Source: Sambucus nigra
Lineage: Eukaryota > Streptophyta > Magnoliopsida > Dipsacales > Adoxaceae
DNA: 64,000 nt
Direction: 5' to 3'
NCBI GenBank assembly: GCA_949130495.1
Contig: OX422221.1
Coordinates: forward strand, 143,191,405 to 143,255,404
Position numbers and translations under genes: made by a program. The first letter of the stretch is position 1. Every line of letters begins with the position of its first letter. The notes below the pieces were generated by a model. It saw only the letters and a program-made list of their open reading frames with translations, was not told the origin of the DNA and ran no database searches. This document shows, in pieces, positions 10,859 through 21,462 of this stretch.

Positions 10859-11420
10859 TTACGTCTTCAAACTGTGCAAGCCAAGCATGGCATGTAAAGT
10901 TCTTTGATCTTTCTCACAGCCAGAGTATAACGGTTGGGTCGCCTTAAATTTTAAACTTTGGTAGTCATCATAAAGTTTTATCATGATATCTTCACGAGCA
11001 CTTGAACCTTCTTCATCATCAGTAACCTCATTCTCTTCTTCTTCATAAACTCCGTACGCATCATCAACTAAATCCTCTAACATATTATGATCTACGTCAT
11101 CCCTTTCTACATCTATCCTACTTGTTGAAGGTTATTGTGAAGGTTGGTCAGGGACAAAAGGAACTTTCAATTCAACGTGAAAACTCCAAAATCGATAACT
11201 ATCTTGCATACCCGATCTTAACAAATGTAGTTAAACTATTTTCCACTCAAACACCTTACTATTCTTACACCTAGCACACGAACATGGAAACTCTTCATCA
11301 TTATGACATATCTTTGCATATTTCACAAATTCGTTAGCACCTCTGCGAAACACATCCCCATTATATTTGTCTCACCCATCCACTCTTTGTATTTCGGATA
11401 TCCCATCACAGCTACCACAA
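10859..11420 (-). pseudogene. CACTA transposase N-terminal part (Transpos_assoc-like)
   Basis: Minus strand. The first part reads RGANEFVKYAKICHNDEEFP, CSCARCKNSKVFEW, then LLRSGMQDSYRFWSFHVE. This fits the zinc-finger-like transposase-associated domain at the start of plant TNP2 proteins (R-EY---V--F, C-C--C-N). The next part, 11083-10859, is acidic (YGVYEEEENEVTDDEEGSS) and ends LYDDYQSLKFKATQPLYSGC. That is the usual acidic linker with the PLYPGC motif just before the catalytic part. The usual WM opening is present but out of frame. Confidence 0.7.
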
Positions 11421-12390
11421 CTAATCATCTATTAAAGGTACGAAGCGTATATTCATGGATTAATATAAACAACACTTAGATTTATAGTATGTTTCATTTA
11501 ATTATGTCTTATTTATATTCAAATTCAATTTATAATAGAAATTTCTACTTCCTCCATCTCCTCTAAAGGGTGAGTGGTCCTATCCCATTCAAGACCGCAT
11601 TTTTCTGTAATATACTTAATAGCTCATGCACATTGTTACGATTTGAAAAAAATTCGGCAGCATATCCCCGTAGTTCTCCAAGTACACGACGTAGATTGAC
11701 AAGTGTGAGTGTTATTTCAATTGATCAATTGAAATAACAGTCACACTTGTCAAGCTAGTATGTACCCAAAGAACATTAGGATACGACTGCAGAACTTCCT
11801 CCGAAAGTAACAACTTTAAGCCACTAAGAATATTTTATAGAAATTATGCAGTCCCAAACTGTCTAAACGGGACAATTCGAGAGATCTCATTACAGGGGTA
11901 ATGACTCTCGAACGGGTCTAAGGACTATTGAATGCGTACACATAAGAACTAGAAGGCTAGTATCTATGCGCACTATATGTAATTTCAAGTATGTTTCATT
12001 TAATTATCATACTATATATATTGTTTGATATACAAAGTAATTTTAAAAAAAAGTTGAAAAATCTCACCCCCATATGGACAATAATCCAGTGGTTATGCCA
12101 CTTTTAAAATTAACCAACCCAACATCGATCCACTATAATCTAACAGCAATGTCAACAACAAATGTGTATCCCGTACTCCTTCTAATTCATCTACTCAATT
12201 AATTATTTTCATCAATTAAACTAACAATTAAAGTATACAATTATTAATTTACTAATTTACAATGAGGGGAAATCCTTCTTTCATAATTAATCACATATTA
12301 ATTTACTACTTTACATTGAGGGGCAATCATATATTAATTTAATAAAAAAATTAATAACCAATTAATTCGTTTACAAGGGACATTACGCAC
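11421..12390 (-). other. CACTA transposase upstream region
   Basis: AT-rich, with no coding motif. Genes run leftwards, so this is the leader or promoter side. It contains the 58-bp palindrome at 11696-11753. Confidence 0.45.
11696..11753. repeat. 58-bp near-perfect palindrome
   Basis: Two 29-bp arms with no spacer, centred between 11724 and 11725. The arm begins TTGACAAGTGTGAG and runs to TTTCAATTGA. Only one arm position fails to pair. As RNA it would form a long hairpin upstream of the TNP2 coding part. Confidence 0.9.
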
Positions 12391-12394
12391 AAAC

Positions 12395-12756
12395 ACGCAC
12401 ATACATGCACACTACACACACATATACACACATGTGCACATACATACACACACTCGCGCACATACACAGACACAAACGCAACCCCCCTACCCACCACCCA
12501 CCACCCACCCATCCATCCCTGCCTCCCCCCTTCCCCCCCCCCTCCCCACCCCCTTCCCCCACCACACACACACACACACCACTACACATACACGCACACA
12601 TACCACACACACACACACACAAACAACTCCCCCATCCGTGCCCCCTCCCCCCACCCTGCCCCATCCCCTTCCCCCCCACCCTGCCCCACCCCCTCCCTAC
12701 CCACCACCCACCACACACACACACACATATATATACACACACACATATATATATAT

Positions 12757-12789
<33 letters not shown>

Positions 12790-12790
12790 A
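12395..12790. repeat. CA/CCC and TA low-complexity tract
   Basis: Runs of CACACA, CCCACC and CCCCTCCCC, then CACATATATATA, all inside the CACTA element. The plus strand is nearly free of G, so open frames on both strands here are artefacts. Confidence 0.9.
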
Positions 12791-12866
12791 ATGGAAGAGA
12801 GAGAGAGAGAGAAACTAACCTGAAAGTAGAGAGAGAGATAGGGAGAGCAACGTAAAGAGAGAGAGA

Positions 12867-12935
12867 AAAAAGGAGGGAAGAAGTCGGTGGGAAAAAAAGG
12901 AGGGAAGAAGTCGGTGGGAAAAAAAGGAGGGAAAA
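12867..12935. repeat. 27-bp tandem repeat, about 2.5 copies
   Basis: The unit is GGAGGGAAGAAGTCGGTGGG followed by seven A. It lies at the end of a GAGAGA-rich tract (12795-12865) between the microsatellite and the right subterminal repeats. Confidence 0.85.
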
Positions 12936-12964
12936 GGGTTATTTGCTGTAACATTCACGGACGT

Positions 12965-13107
12965 GTCACGGTCCTTGACCGTGACAATATTATAAGGATT
13001 GTCACGGTCAATGATCATAACAAGCCCGTGACAAGTACAGTTGTCACGATCAATGACCGTGACAAAAAATGCGTGTTTTTTATCACGGTCATTGATCATG
13101 ACAAGGC
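12965..13107. repeat. CACTA subterminal palindromic repeats, right
   Basis: Five copies of the same TCACGGTC-TTGACCGTGA palindrome found at the left end, for example at 12966, 13001, 13047 and 13083. Its presence at both ends supports one element rather than two joined ends. Confidence 0.8.
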
Positions 13108-13152
13108 TAGCCGCTGAAAGGGTGCCAATTTACCCATTTTGGTGTAGTGATG

Positions 13153-13740
13153 TAAGTCAAAAAGCTTACAGCTGTAATGCAAGCCTTTCAAATCGATCCA
13201 GTAAAAATGCAAGCAGGGAAGCGTCGACGAGCAGAGGATGTAGACTATAGCAAGAACATTATGTTCACGGACGAAGATCTAGAGGGAGTGAAAACCTCAC
13301 ATCATGATGCATTGATCATTACACACAGGATAGCTAACTATGACGTCGACAAATTGCTCGTCGACCAAGGTAGCTCATCCGAAGTAATGTTCCTCGACCT
13401 CTTCAGGAAGTTAAAGTTGAGTGTCGCCGACTCAAATGAAGCTACCGTTCCTCTAGTTGGCTTCGCTGGAAAAATAACCATCCCATTGGGAAAGATTGTC
13501 TTGCCAGTAAGGACATGAAACATCTAAAAAATGATCGAATTTCTCGTGGTCGATATTGATTCACCCTACCAAGCGATCCTCAACAGAGGATGGCTAAACG
13601 AAATGAAGGTCGTCCCCTCTACCTACCATCAGAAGCTCAAATGTGTGACTGAACGAGGAGTGGTGGAGATCCATGGAGATCAGGCGATGGCGAGAGTTCT
13701 TCATAGCAGCCATCTGTCCCAAGCCAGAGAAGAAGGTTGA
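13153..13740 (+). pseudogene. Gypsy copy 1 protease region
   Basis: The coding sequence resumes right after the CACTA duplication with VKKLTAVMQAFQIDP. It continues IMFTDEDLEGVKTSHHDALI and DVDKLLVDQGSSSEVMF, then PLVGFAGKITIPLGKI and FLVVDIDSPYQAILNRGWL. The D-x-GSS within LLVDQGSSSE is the aspartic protease active-site block (DTGSS or DNGSS in relatives), and IDSPY-AILGR-WL is the usual end of the domain. A stop at 13517 and the change at the CACTA junction break it. The same blocks in the same order lie at 36261-36899 on the minus strand in copy 2. Confidence 0.85.
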
Positions 13741-13859
13741 GAAAGTTATGGGCAAGGACGAAGAGCAGGAGAGGCTAATGCCCTCCAAATATCTACTAAG
13801 ATATAGGAGACCAGGAGTGGAGGAGACCAGGCTCCTCCCCCCCTGAAGAGTCATCGAGG

Positions 13860-14810
13860 ACTTGGAGGAATTCATAGCTAGTAGCAGTTCAAATGAGAGA
13901 AAGTTCTTGATTGGAACCTCACTCACCGACTATGAAAAGAGGGAGTTGGTCACCTTACTCCAAAGTAACCTAGATGTCATGGGAGCCTTACGAGATGCCC
14001 GGGATTGATCCAAACATCACTTGTTATCGATTACATGTCGATCCAGTTTTAAGAAAAATAACACAGAAAGCTCGCCGAACTGCTCTAAAAAAATCCAAAG
14101 TAGTGGAGAAGGAAGTTGAAAAACTATTGGACGTAGGATCCATACGGGAAGTCCAGTTTCCCAAATGGCTATCCAACCCAGTGGTTATCCCTAAGAGGAA
14201 TGGAAAGTGGAGCGTCTGCATCGATTTCATCGATATCAACAAGGCATGCCCTAAAGACAGCTTCCCCCTCCCAAAGATTGATCAGTTGGTGGATGCCACT
14301 GTAGCACATGAAAGGATGAGCTTCCAGAACACATACTCCAAATATCACCAGATCCCCCTGTACGATCCAGATCAAGAAAAAAATAGCGTTTATAACCACA
14401 GTTGGGTTATATTACTATAAGGTTATGCCCTTTGGGCTAAAAAACGTAGGAGCCACCTACCAGCGATTGGTCACCAAGATGTTCAAAGACCAAATGGGAA
14501 GCACTATGGAAGTCTACAACGATGATATGCTCGTCAAAAGTAAGCTCAAGGAAGACCACCTCTCTGAGCTATCAAGAACCTTCAAAATCTTTAGGAAGTA
14601 CCGAATGAAGCTAAACGCAAGTAAGTGCTCATTCGGTGTCCAGTCAGGAAAATTCCTTGGGTAATTAGTCAGCAAGAGAGGTATTGAAGCCAACCCAGAC
14701 CAAATTGACACCATCAATAGGGTGCTGCCCCCCGTACGATAAGAGACGTGTAGAAGCTCGCGGGGATGCTCGCCGCCCTAAATCGGTTCATCTCAAAGTC
14801 ATCCGAAAGG
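13860..14810 (+). pseudogene. Gypsy copy 1 reverse transcriptase
   Basis: The blocks are ITCYRLHVDPVLRKITQKAR, then EVEKLLDVGSIREVQFPKWL, NPVVIPKRNGKWSVCIDF and NKACPKDSFPLPKIDQLVDA. After a small insertion near 14380 shifts the frame, the next are YKVMPFGLKNVGATYQRLV and MEVYNDDMLVKSK. The last is the YxDD active site, with asparagine where relatives have isoleucine; both aspartates remain. It then reads RMKLNASKCSFGVQSGKFLG and, after a stop, NPDQIDTINRVLPP. Besides the frameshift there are stops near 14663 and 14741. The KACPKDSFPLP and GLKNAGATYQR wording is typical of Tat and Athila type gypsy RT. Confidence 0.85.
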
Positions 14811-15330
14811 TGGCATCCGTTCTTCCAATTGTTGAAGAAAAGCAATGATGTGGAGTGGAACGAGGATTGCTGAAGGGCGTCATAGTAGCTCAAAGCTTAC
14901 CTCAACACACCACCCTTGCTCGTAATCCCTCAAAAGAATGATTCCCTATACCTATACCTTGCAGTATCCAGTCATGCTGTAAGTTCTGCATTGGTATGAG
15001 AAAAAAGGGGGATCCAGCACCCAGTCTATTACTCGAGCAAGACTTTCCTAGATGCCGAATAGTGATACCTACCACTAGAAAAGCTCGCCTTTGTGCTAGT
15101 GGTAGCCTCAAGGAAATTAAAACATTACTTCGAAGCCCACTCCATTATCGTACTTACATCCCACCCTCTTAAAGAAGTCCTGAGAAAAGCAGCCCCGTCA
15201 GGTAGACTATCAAAGTGGTGAGTCGAGCTTAGGCAATTTGGCATTCAGTTCCAGCTGAGGAATGCCATCAAAGGGCAGGTCCTCGTCGACTTCATCGCAG
15301 AGTTTATAGGAGAACATCCTTGCGACCAAC
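14811..15330 (+). pseudogene. Gypsy copy 1 RNase H (pol-type)
   Basis: Follows RT. Fragments include LLKKSNDVEWNEDC, LKAYLNTPPLLVIPQKNDSL, YLYLAVSSHAVSSALV, GIQHPVYYSSKTFLDAE and YLPLEKLAFVLVVASRKLKH. These are the connection and RNase H blocks of gypsy pol (L-L-YL--S--A-SA-L; Q-PVYY-SK-L--AE-RY--LEK). At least four stops break it. The duplicate RNase H that follows probably made this copy dispensable, as is known for Tat elements. Confidence 0.75.
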
Positions 15331-15764
15331 CCCAAACTATTCATTATAATGAAGTTTCCCCGGCATCAGGCATCTAGAGACTATTCATTGACGGAGCCTC
15401 CAATTCTAAAGGGGTGGTAGTAGGCATCGTTCTGATTACCCCTGAAGATGCAATACTCGAGCAAGGAATCAGTCTTGGATTTGAAGCCTCCAACAACGGA
15501 GCAGAATATAAAGCACTAATCACGGGACTATAAAAAGCGCAAATGCTTAGAGCAAAGCGACTCCAAGTATTCGGTGACTCACAGTTGGTCTCCAACCAGA
15601 TAAGTGGAGATTTCAACGCTAAAGATGAGAGGATGGCAGCTTATCTCGCCACTGCAAAGGAATTAATGACCAACTTTGAACAAGTCAGCGTCTAGAAGTT
15701 TTTCAGAGGACATAACAACTATAATGATGCCCTGGCAGCCTTAAGCTCAGCAATCAGCTTCGAC
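15331..15764 (+). pseudogene. Gypsy copy 1 second, archaeal-type RNase H
   Basis: The second RNase H starts LFIDGASNSKGVVVGIVL, with EDAILEQGISLGFEASNNGA, then EYKALITGL. A stop follows, then RAKRLQVFGDSQLVSNQISG and DFNAKDERMAAYLATAKELM. It ends NDALAALSSAISFDLKRTI. The four acidic positions of the fold can be seen: D in FIDGAS, E in AEYKA, D in GDSQLV, and D in NDALAAL. A second RNase H of this type placed between RT/RNase H and integrase is the diagnostic feature of the Tat lineage. Three stops are present. Copy 2 has an almost intact counterpart at 34181-34684. Confidence 0.85.
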
Positions 15765-16774
15765 TTGAAGAGGACAATTCAGATTGATTTCCTTACCCAG
15801 CTAAGTATCAACCAGATCGACAAGTTACCGAGCGTGGGGTATATTCTCCAGATTGAGATAGCCCCCAGTTGGATGGACCCCTTAAGGGACTATTTAAAGG
15901 ATGGTGCGCTAGAAGACGATAAGAAGACTGTTCATCAGATAAGAGTCAAAGTTGCTCTCTTTCACTTATCTTCTAAGGGCAGTCTGTATAAAAAATATTT
16001 CACTGGCCCTTACCTCCAATGCGTTCATCCAAAGGATGTCGAGCAACTCATGCATGAACTCCATGAGGGAATCTGTGGAAGTCACATTGGGGGCAGGTCG
16101 CTATCTTTTTTAGTAATGAAAGAAGGCTACTGATGGTCGTACATACAGAAGGACACTGGAATCTATGCTCGCAAATGTAAAAAGTGCCAACTTCACGCAC
16201 CTATGGTTCACCAGCCAGCTAGCAATCTGAAGCCACTTACCAGCCCATGGCCTTTCGCCCAATGGGGTATGGACATCGTTGGCCCTCTACCTATCGCAAC
16301 CGGTAATCGCAAGTATCTGTTGGTCGCAACAGAATACTTCACCAAATGGATAGAAGTAGACCCACTAGAGAACATTAGAGATACGGACATGATGGGATGA
16401 AAGAAATTATCTCCTTGGAAGGTGGCCTCCCTACCATAAGGTCCACTCTTTTCGACCAAGGCCAGAATAATGCAGCATTGCTCGTTGAACTTGACCTAGA
16501 TGAGGAACGAAGGGAGTTATCTCTAGTGAAACTAGCAGCCTACTATCAACAGCTAATAAAGCACTATAACAAAAAGGTCAATCCAAGAGCATTTCAGGTT
16601 GGGGACTACGTCCTAAGGAAAGTTCTTGGCAGTGCTGTAAAACCATCAGATGGCAAGCTAGGACAAAATTGGGAGGGGACATTCAAGGTGATAAAAGATA
16701 ACCTACAAGGAGCCTACCACTTAGAAACGTTGGAGGGCAGGGATATACCTAGAGCTTGGAATGCAACAATTTAA
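15765..16774 (+). pseudogene. Gypsy copy 1 integrase with core deletion
   Basis: The zinc-binding part reads LMHELHEGICGSHIGGRSLS, with CKKCQLHAPMVHQPA (histidine pair and CxxC). The core starts PWPFAQWGMDIVGPLP (first aspartate), then LVATEYFTKWIEVDPLENI. Immediately after RDTDMMG the sequence jumps to the C-terminal side: NNAALLVELDLDEERRELSL, YYNKKV-type block HYNKKVNPRAFQVGDYVLRK and LGQNWEGTFKVIKDN, ending AYHLETLEGRDIPRAWNA. The second aspartate and the catalytic glutamate with their flanks, roughly 100 residues, are missing, so this integrase cannot be active. The coding region ends at the stop after 16774. Confidence 0.85.
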
Positions 16775-17465
16775 AGAAATTCTACTTCTATCTTTCTTTT
16801 TTCTGGTTGAACTCAGTGTTGAATTTTCAATTTATTTTTTATTAATAAGAGTTGTTTGGCAGTAGAATTATATGGAGTGTTAATTTTTCTCAACTACGTT
16901 ATAATTCATGCACCCTTTCCAAGTTATAGGCTCCCCGCTTAACATACAAAACTAAGATCACGAGAAACTTATTAAAGTAGGGTCAATGTATAATGGCCCT
17001 CCTCAGGCATTCGTCAATGAACACGAATGACCTCCTAGCTTGCCCCTGGAAATATATGAAGCCCTACAGGGGACCCTTAGGCAATATGGCCAACCCAGGT
17101 TGGTCGCCAACATTTTTTGGCTCAGAAATCCTGCTCGGATAGAACATTCGATACCAAGTGTATCCTCGCCATTGCCTTACTTAGGCCTAAGAAAGTGTGA
17201 CAACACGACCTAAAAGGTAAAGTGAGTAAGAATTGTACACTAAAAGCATACTGGGCTGGGGGGATACTCACTCAGCAACAAACTCTGCCCAAGTCAAATC
17301 TAGTCGGCTGAAAGGGCCCAAGATAATCGAACAAGAGATCAATGAAGTAAAAAATAACACAACACATGTTTAGTCGGCTAATCGCCCAAAACATAACTAT
17401 TTTATTACATCTTTACATATACAAAGAGTTACATATGCGCTGAGTAATTTAAACCCTAATGAGAA
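16775..17465 (+). other. Spacer between pol and antisense ORF
   Basis: Non-coding, with T-rich stretches just after the pol stop. No polypurine tract of the kind expected next to an LTR is found here. The antisense coding region starts beyond it. Confidence 0.5.
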
Positions 17466-17469
17466 CTAG

Positions 17470-20400
17470 GACACTGAACAAGATAGTCAGCCACTCATGC
17501 TCTTCGACTGTCATCTGGGTGAGGAGTTAATTCCTCCTTGACTTCGTCTGAATTTGGTTCCATGAGTTGTCTTGGGATCGCATCTATGGGAACCCATCGA
17601 TCATACCTTATGAATGGGTTCGGCATCAAAGTTGAGGGAGAGATTTCATACCGATACCATAGGAAAGAGTTCCTAGGTATCTGCAACTCCCTAAAAGCAC
17701 TGAACCACCCACTTATGAAAGATAACTCTTTAACCTCCTTCAACTTCGTCGGATCATTGGTCCAACCCTGGTCATAACCATCAGTCCACACCTACCGAGG
17801 ACCTTTCTTGAATAGGTGCCTCATTGAGGTAATATTTCTATGAAGACAGACAACTATCACATACGCCCTGTGAACATAACCTCGAATCTTGGTAATCTCT
17901 CTAACCGAGCCACTATCATAAGTACCAGCTCGTGACCCAGTCGATGAAGAGGAACCACGTAAAACTCGAGGGGCAATGCTTGATGCATTCTCCCTAAGTT
18001 GCGATACTTCCCTTCTTAGAGCGTCATTCTCTTGTTGAAGAACTTATCCAACTTGATTAACCTTGGAGGCATCTAGAAGCTTAGCCTTTAGAGCATCCAC
18101 TTCTTCTTAAACAGAAGTGCTGACCTCCTCCATCTCTTGAAGCCTATCTTTCAGCTTGGCAACGAGCTCTGACTAGTCCTTATAGTATTGATTCCTCAAC
18201 CTAAGAGACTTGCAGATTTTTATAAAGGCACGACGAACTCGGTTGCTCACATCAAGACCAAGAATTTTTCCTAGTTGAGAGGTAGCATGAATATATTCCT
18301 CAACATCGATGAACTACAGACCATATAAGCATTGGAGAATAAATAAATCAGTGCATAGAGAAAAATAGAACTTCATTTCATTAAAACAAAAATAGTTCGA
18401 GTACATCAGTAGGAAGAAATAGAGATACAACAAACACAAAGGTCCTTAAAAAGACTAGTTACTGACCTCAGTTTGTTCTAAGGAGGCTGGTTACTTCCCC
18501 TTATCCACAGCAGCCTCAGGTGCACCTCCTTCAGATGAACTAGTCACCATTCCCTGATCAAGGGGAGCATCAACATCAGTGGTTGGGACGGTTGGGACAC
18601 CTTCATTGGAAGCAGGAGGAGGCCCCTCATCCACAACAGGCTTGGGGCCAGGGTTATTCTCATCAAAGTGGAGGGAATCAACATCCACCTCGACAGCAAG
18701 CAAGGCCTTATACCAACCCTTCTTAAAGTTGAGATGGATAATATAGTAAGTCTGAGCCTCAGCATCCTCGTACGCTGTGACCCATCCAGCGTTGTACGAG
18801 CTCTCTTTTGAGAGTGGCGACCTCAGATTCCATCTTCTTCATCTTCTTGATAAGCTCTTTGTTCTCCTCGACCACCAAGTCATAAGACTGCCTCAACTCC
18901 TCTAGCTCCTTGGACGTTGCCTCTTTTACATTATTAGATCTTTCCAAGGCAAGGTCGGAAGACTTTTGAGCAGTAAGAGCAGTCTTTAGGCTCACTTCCA
19001 ACTCGGTATTTCTCCTCGCCAGATCATTGCGGCTGTAATAGAGGATGATGAAATCAAACACAAACTGAAAAAAGAAAGAAAACACTTAAAAAGAAGGTAT
19101 TGAAGATAACTTCAAGAGTAGAGAAGTAAGCACAGATTTACCAAGGCTAGCACTTAACTTGCCTTCAGAGCTAACTGGTCGGTCTTTATACTCGACAACC
19201 TCTGGCGATCAGCTGGCAAGACTTCTCTCTCGAGCACCGTCAGAGCCAGCGAAGGGGAAATAACAATAGAAGCCCCCTCACCTAGGGAAGATACGGGCAC
19301 TAAAGACTACCCCGTCTTGGTCCTCACTTCTTCTTCTTCTTATTCTTCTTCTTCTTATTCTTCTTCTTCTTCTTCTTCTTCTTCTTCTTCTTCTTCTTCT
19401 TCTTCTTCTTCTTCTTCTTCTTCTTCTTCCTCTCTTCCTTTTTCTTTTTTCTCTCTCTCTCTCTCTCTCTCTCTCATTCTCTCTCTCTCACTAACGCCAC
19501 CTTTTTATTCTTCCTCTCCTACTCATGAGCAACAGTCTGGGAGCCAGTGGTAGTATCCCCACTCCCAGACTTCTATTTCTTCAATTTGCGAGCAAGAACC
19601 ACATTGTCTTCATCATCATCCTAGATCAGATTTTTCCTAGAAGGGGCTATAGTTTCCTCGCTGGAGTTATCTGAATCCGTTGAAACCTATGAACCCTCTT
19701 TCGAACTGGAAGATTCTTCATTGCTTGGACTCTTTTCACTAGAGTCACCTTCAACTTCACCTCTGTCAGCCCCCACACTGTCTTCACCAGAGTTGCTCTC
19801 CTCTTCGTCCAACTGGATTAGTTTAGCTGCAGCCTCTTTTATGATGTCAAGGTGAGGAATACTATCCACAGGTCAGGCGATAAAGCTGGACCCGATGTTC
19901 TTGTACTCCAAAAGGAATGCAGTTGATCACAGATGCTCACCGTCAGCTAAGTATTCCCTGATCTTCCAAGCTTTGATCATCTTAGTAACTTGAATTTTGC
20001 GACTGAGTTCTTTGTCTTCGCAGAAAAAGGAAAAAAGAAAAATATAATAAAGACAGTACATTAACAGAAAATCAATGTGCGAAACAAGAGCTATGCCTAC
20101 CTATATACTCCTCCCAATAAAAGGGAATCGTAGGTCCCCTATACCTCGCCCGTTCAGTTTGGGGAGGGAGCTTCCAGTTCCTGACAATAAACCCCTCTTG
20201 CCAATAGTCCTTGTGGGAATCAGGTAGATTGACTACCAATTCCCTGTCAGGACTCCTATCTTTCATATAAAGGAGACTAGAGCTTGTTCAAGAGAAGGAA
20301 TAGCAATAACAAATTTTAGTAAGACCTAAATTAGTTCCATAGAGCTGATTGATCCTATGTACACCATTGACAATCTTCCAAACATTTAGAGAACATTGGG

Positions 20401-20650
20401 AAGGAACTATGTAAAAGTAACTAAAAAAGTGCAAAAATAAGCGATTTGGGGGAAAGGTTAAACCCCCTTGGGGCAACAAGAGGACATGAATCCAATGCCC
20501 ATCCTCAATATCTCAAACATTACGGGGAACATGGGCACATTCAATGTTCACCTAGTTAGGGATGTTAAGAAACTCCCTAAACTCTGCTATTGACCTATTA
20601 CCTATCATTGTCGTCAGAAGAAAAAATCCCTAACAGCGATAAAGAAGAAA
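17470..20650 (-). pseudogene. Antisense additional ORF of Tat element (Transposase_28-like)
   Basis: Read right to left. The N-terminal part at 20650-20072 contains the block GGLTFPPNRLFLHFFSYF with VPSQCSLNVWKIVNGVHRI and LYGTNLGL. This resembles the domain Pfam calls a putative gypsy-type transposon protein (Transposase_28). Next come YWQEGFIVRNWKLPP and IPFYWEEYIG. Acidic and serine-rich segments follow (19869-19687), then a clear coiled coil at 19085-18759 (ELEVSLKTALTAQ, EELRQSYDLVVEENKELIKK). A C-terminal part at 17791-17495 (GYDQGWTNDPTKLKEVKEL, FISGWFSAFREL) ends it. Stops and probable introns interrupt it. Extra antisense ORFs at this place are known from plant Tat/Retand elements; their role is unknown. 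Confidence 0.7.
19325..19494. repeat. TTC and TC microsatellites
   Basis: About 100 bp of TTC triplets, followed after a short gap by about 25 bp of TC dinucleotides and another short TC block. They sit within the antisense region, and the plus strand here gives only an artefactual polyserine frame. Confidence 0.95.
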
Positions 20651-21008
20651 TCTCAGCAGAAAAGAAAAAGGGAAGAGTTGTGGAAAACTTATGAAGTAGA
20701 AATCAGTTTGAGACGATGCAAGGCCACAAGCAAAGAAGATGGGAAAACAACAAAGAGCTCGAAGACGAAAGGAGAGACTCGGAAGTGAGAAAATGCAATG
20801 AGAAGATGGAAAATCTTGAGAATGCAAGGAATTTTTAAGCGACATCAAAAAATGGCTTCTTTAAACAAATTTAAACATTTTTAATGATTACTCATGGAGA
20901 ACGAAGTGAATCTGCCGCCTAAATCTACTTGGGAATGATGTTTCACTCCCCAAAGCTTCTTGCGATTCACAAAAATTCCATCAGAGCTATCATTTATTGA
21001 GCCCAAAT

Positions 21009-21462
21009 TGTGACCCAAAAATTTTAGGGGCAGTTGTGGGTACCTCATTTATTTGTCCTGGCCCAGAGAAGTAGCTCGACTAAGATATATCAAAAATAGG
21101 GGAAGTCCGGCCTAAACTCTAAAGTCTCACATATAACTACTTCAACAAAGACCCATTCAACCCCTAAAAATCTCTCAGGAGATATTCTGAGGATTATGGG
21201 CTAACGTGGAGGTGCCCAACACCCCATTTCTCCATAAATTACATTATATATTGAACCCCCCAGCCCGAGGAAAAGGGTATGAAAACACTCCCTTAGAGAA
21301 AAGAGAAATACAACCAGAAGAGCACCACCGTGGCCGTAGACAATTTGCCGAACCACGTATATCTTGTGTTGTGTGTGATTGCAGCTATTCTAATTTATGT
21401 TCTTTACTATTTCTGGTGATCGCATTTGTTTATAATTAGTGTTGAAATTTATTTTTACCACA
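21009..21462 (+). repeat. 3' LTR of gypsy copy 1
   Basis: It starts TGTGACCCAAAAATTTTAGG and ends TTTTTACCACA (454 bp), with TG...CA ends. Its 3' part aligns with 3584-3847. The block GTGGGTACCT near its start is also found at the start of the copy 2 LTR. Sequence after it (GTTGCCTTGAG) is unrelated to the element. Confidence 0.8.

Larger units (their letters stand above)
5514..13152 (-). mobile_element. Complete CACTA (En/Spm) transposon with ATG target duplication
   Basis: The element is 5517-13149 (7633 bp). It begins CACTACACCAAA and ends TTTTGGTGTAGTG, flanked on both sides by the 3-bp duplication ATG (5514-5516 and 13150-13152). Both ends carry subterminal palindromic repeats. Two transposase-type genes lie on the minus strand: a TNP2-type gene (about 8060-11420) and a second En/Spm-type gene (about 6225-7797). 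The insertion site is confirmed independently: removing the element and one ATG joins the gag-protease reading of gypsy copy 1 in register with the uninterrupted second copy. Both genes carry stops, so the copy is probably no longer autonomous. Confidence 0.95.
3584..21462 (+). mobile_element. Ty3/gypsy element, Tat lineage, copy 1 (split by CACTA)
   Basis: Composite element: truncated 5' LTR (3584-3847), primer site, gag (3914-5513), a CACTA insertion, then protease, reverse transcriptase, RNase H, a second archaeal-type RNase H, integrase (13153-16774), an antisense coding region (about 17470-20650) and a 3' LTR (21009-21462). The second RNase H and the extra antisense region between pol and the 3' LTR are known hallmarks of the Tat lineage of plant gypsy elements. 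Without the CACTA insertion it would be about 10.2 kb. Many stops and frameshifts and an integrase deletion make it inactive. The 5' LTR has lost about 200 bp, so no target duplication can be checked. Confidence 0.85.

Noticed and set aside
12383..12818. Open frames of over 100 codons on both strands rich in cysteine/valine or histidine/threonine/proline
   Set aside because: They arise from CA and CCC low-complexity sequence that lacks stops in several frames. No domain is present.
19317..19553. Polyserine open frame
   Set aside because: Translation of TTC and TC microsatellites, on the strand opposite to the antisense coding region.
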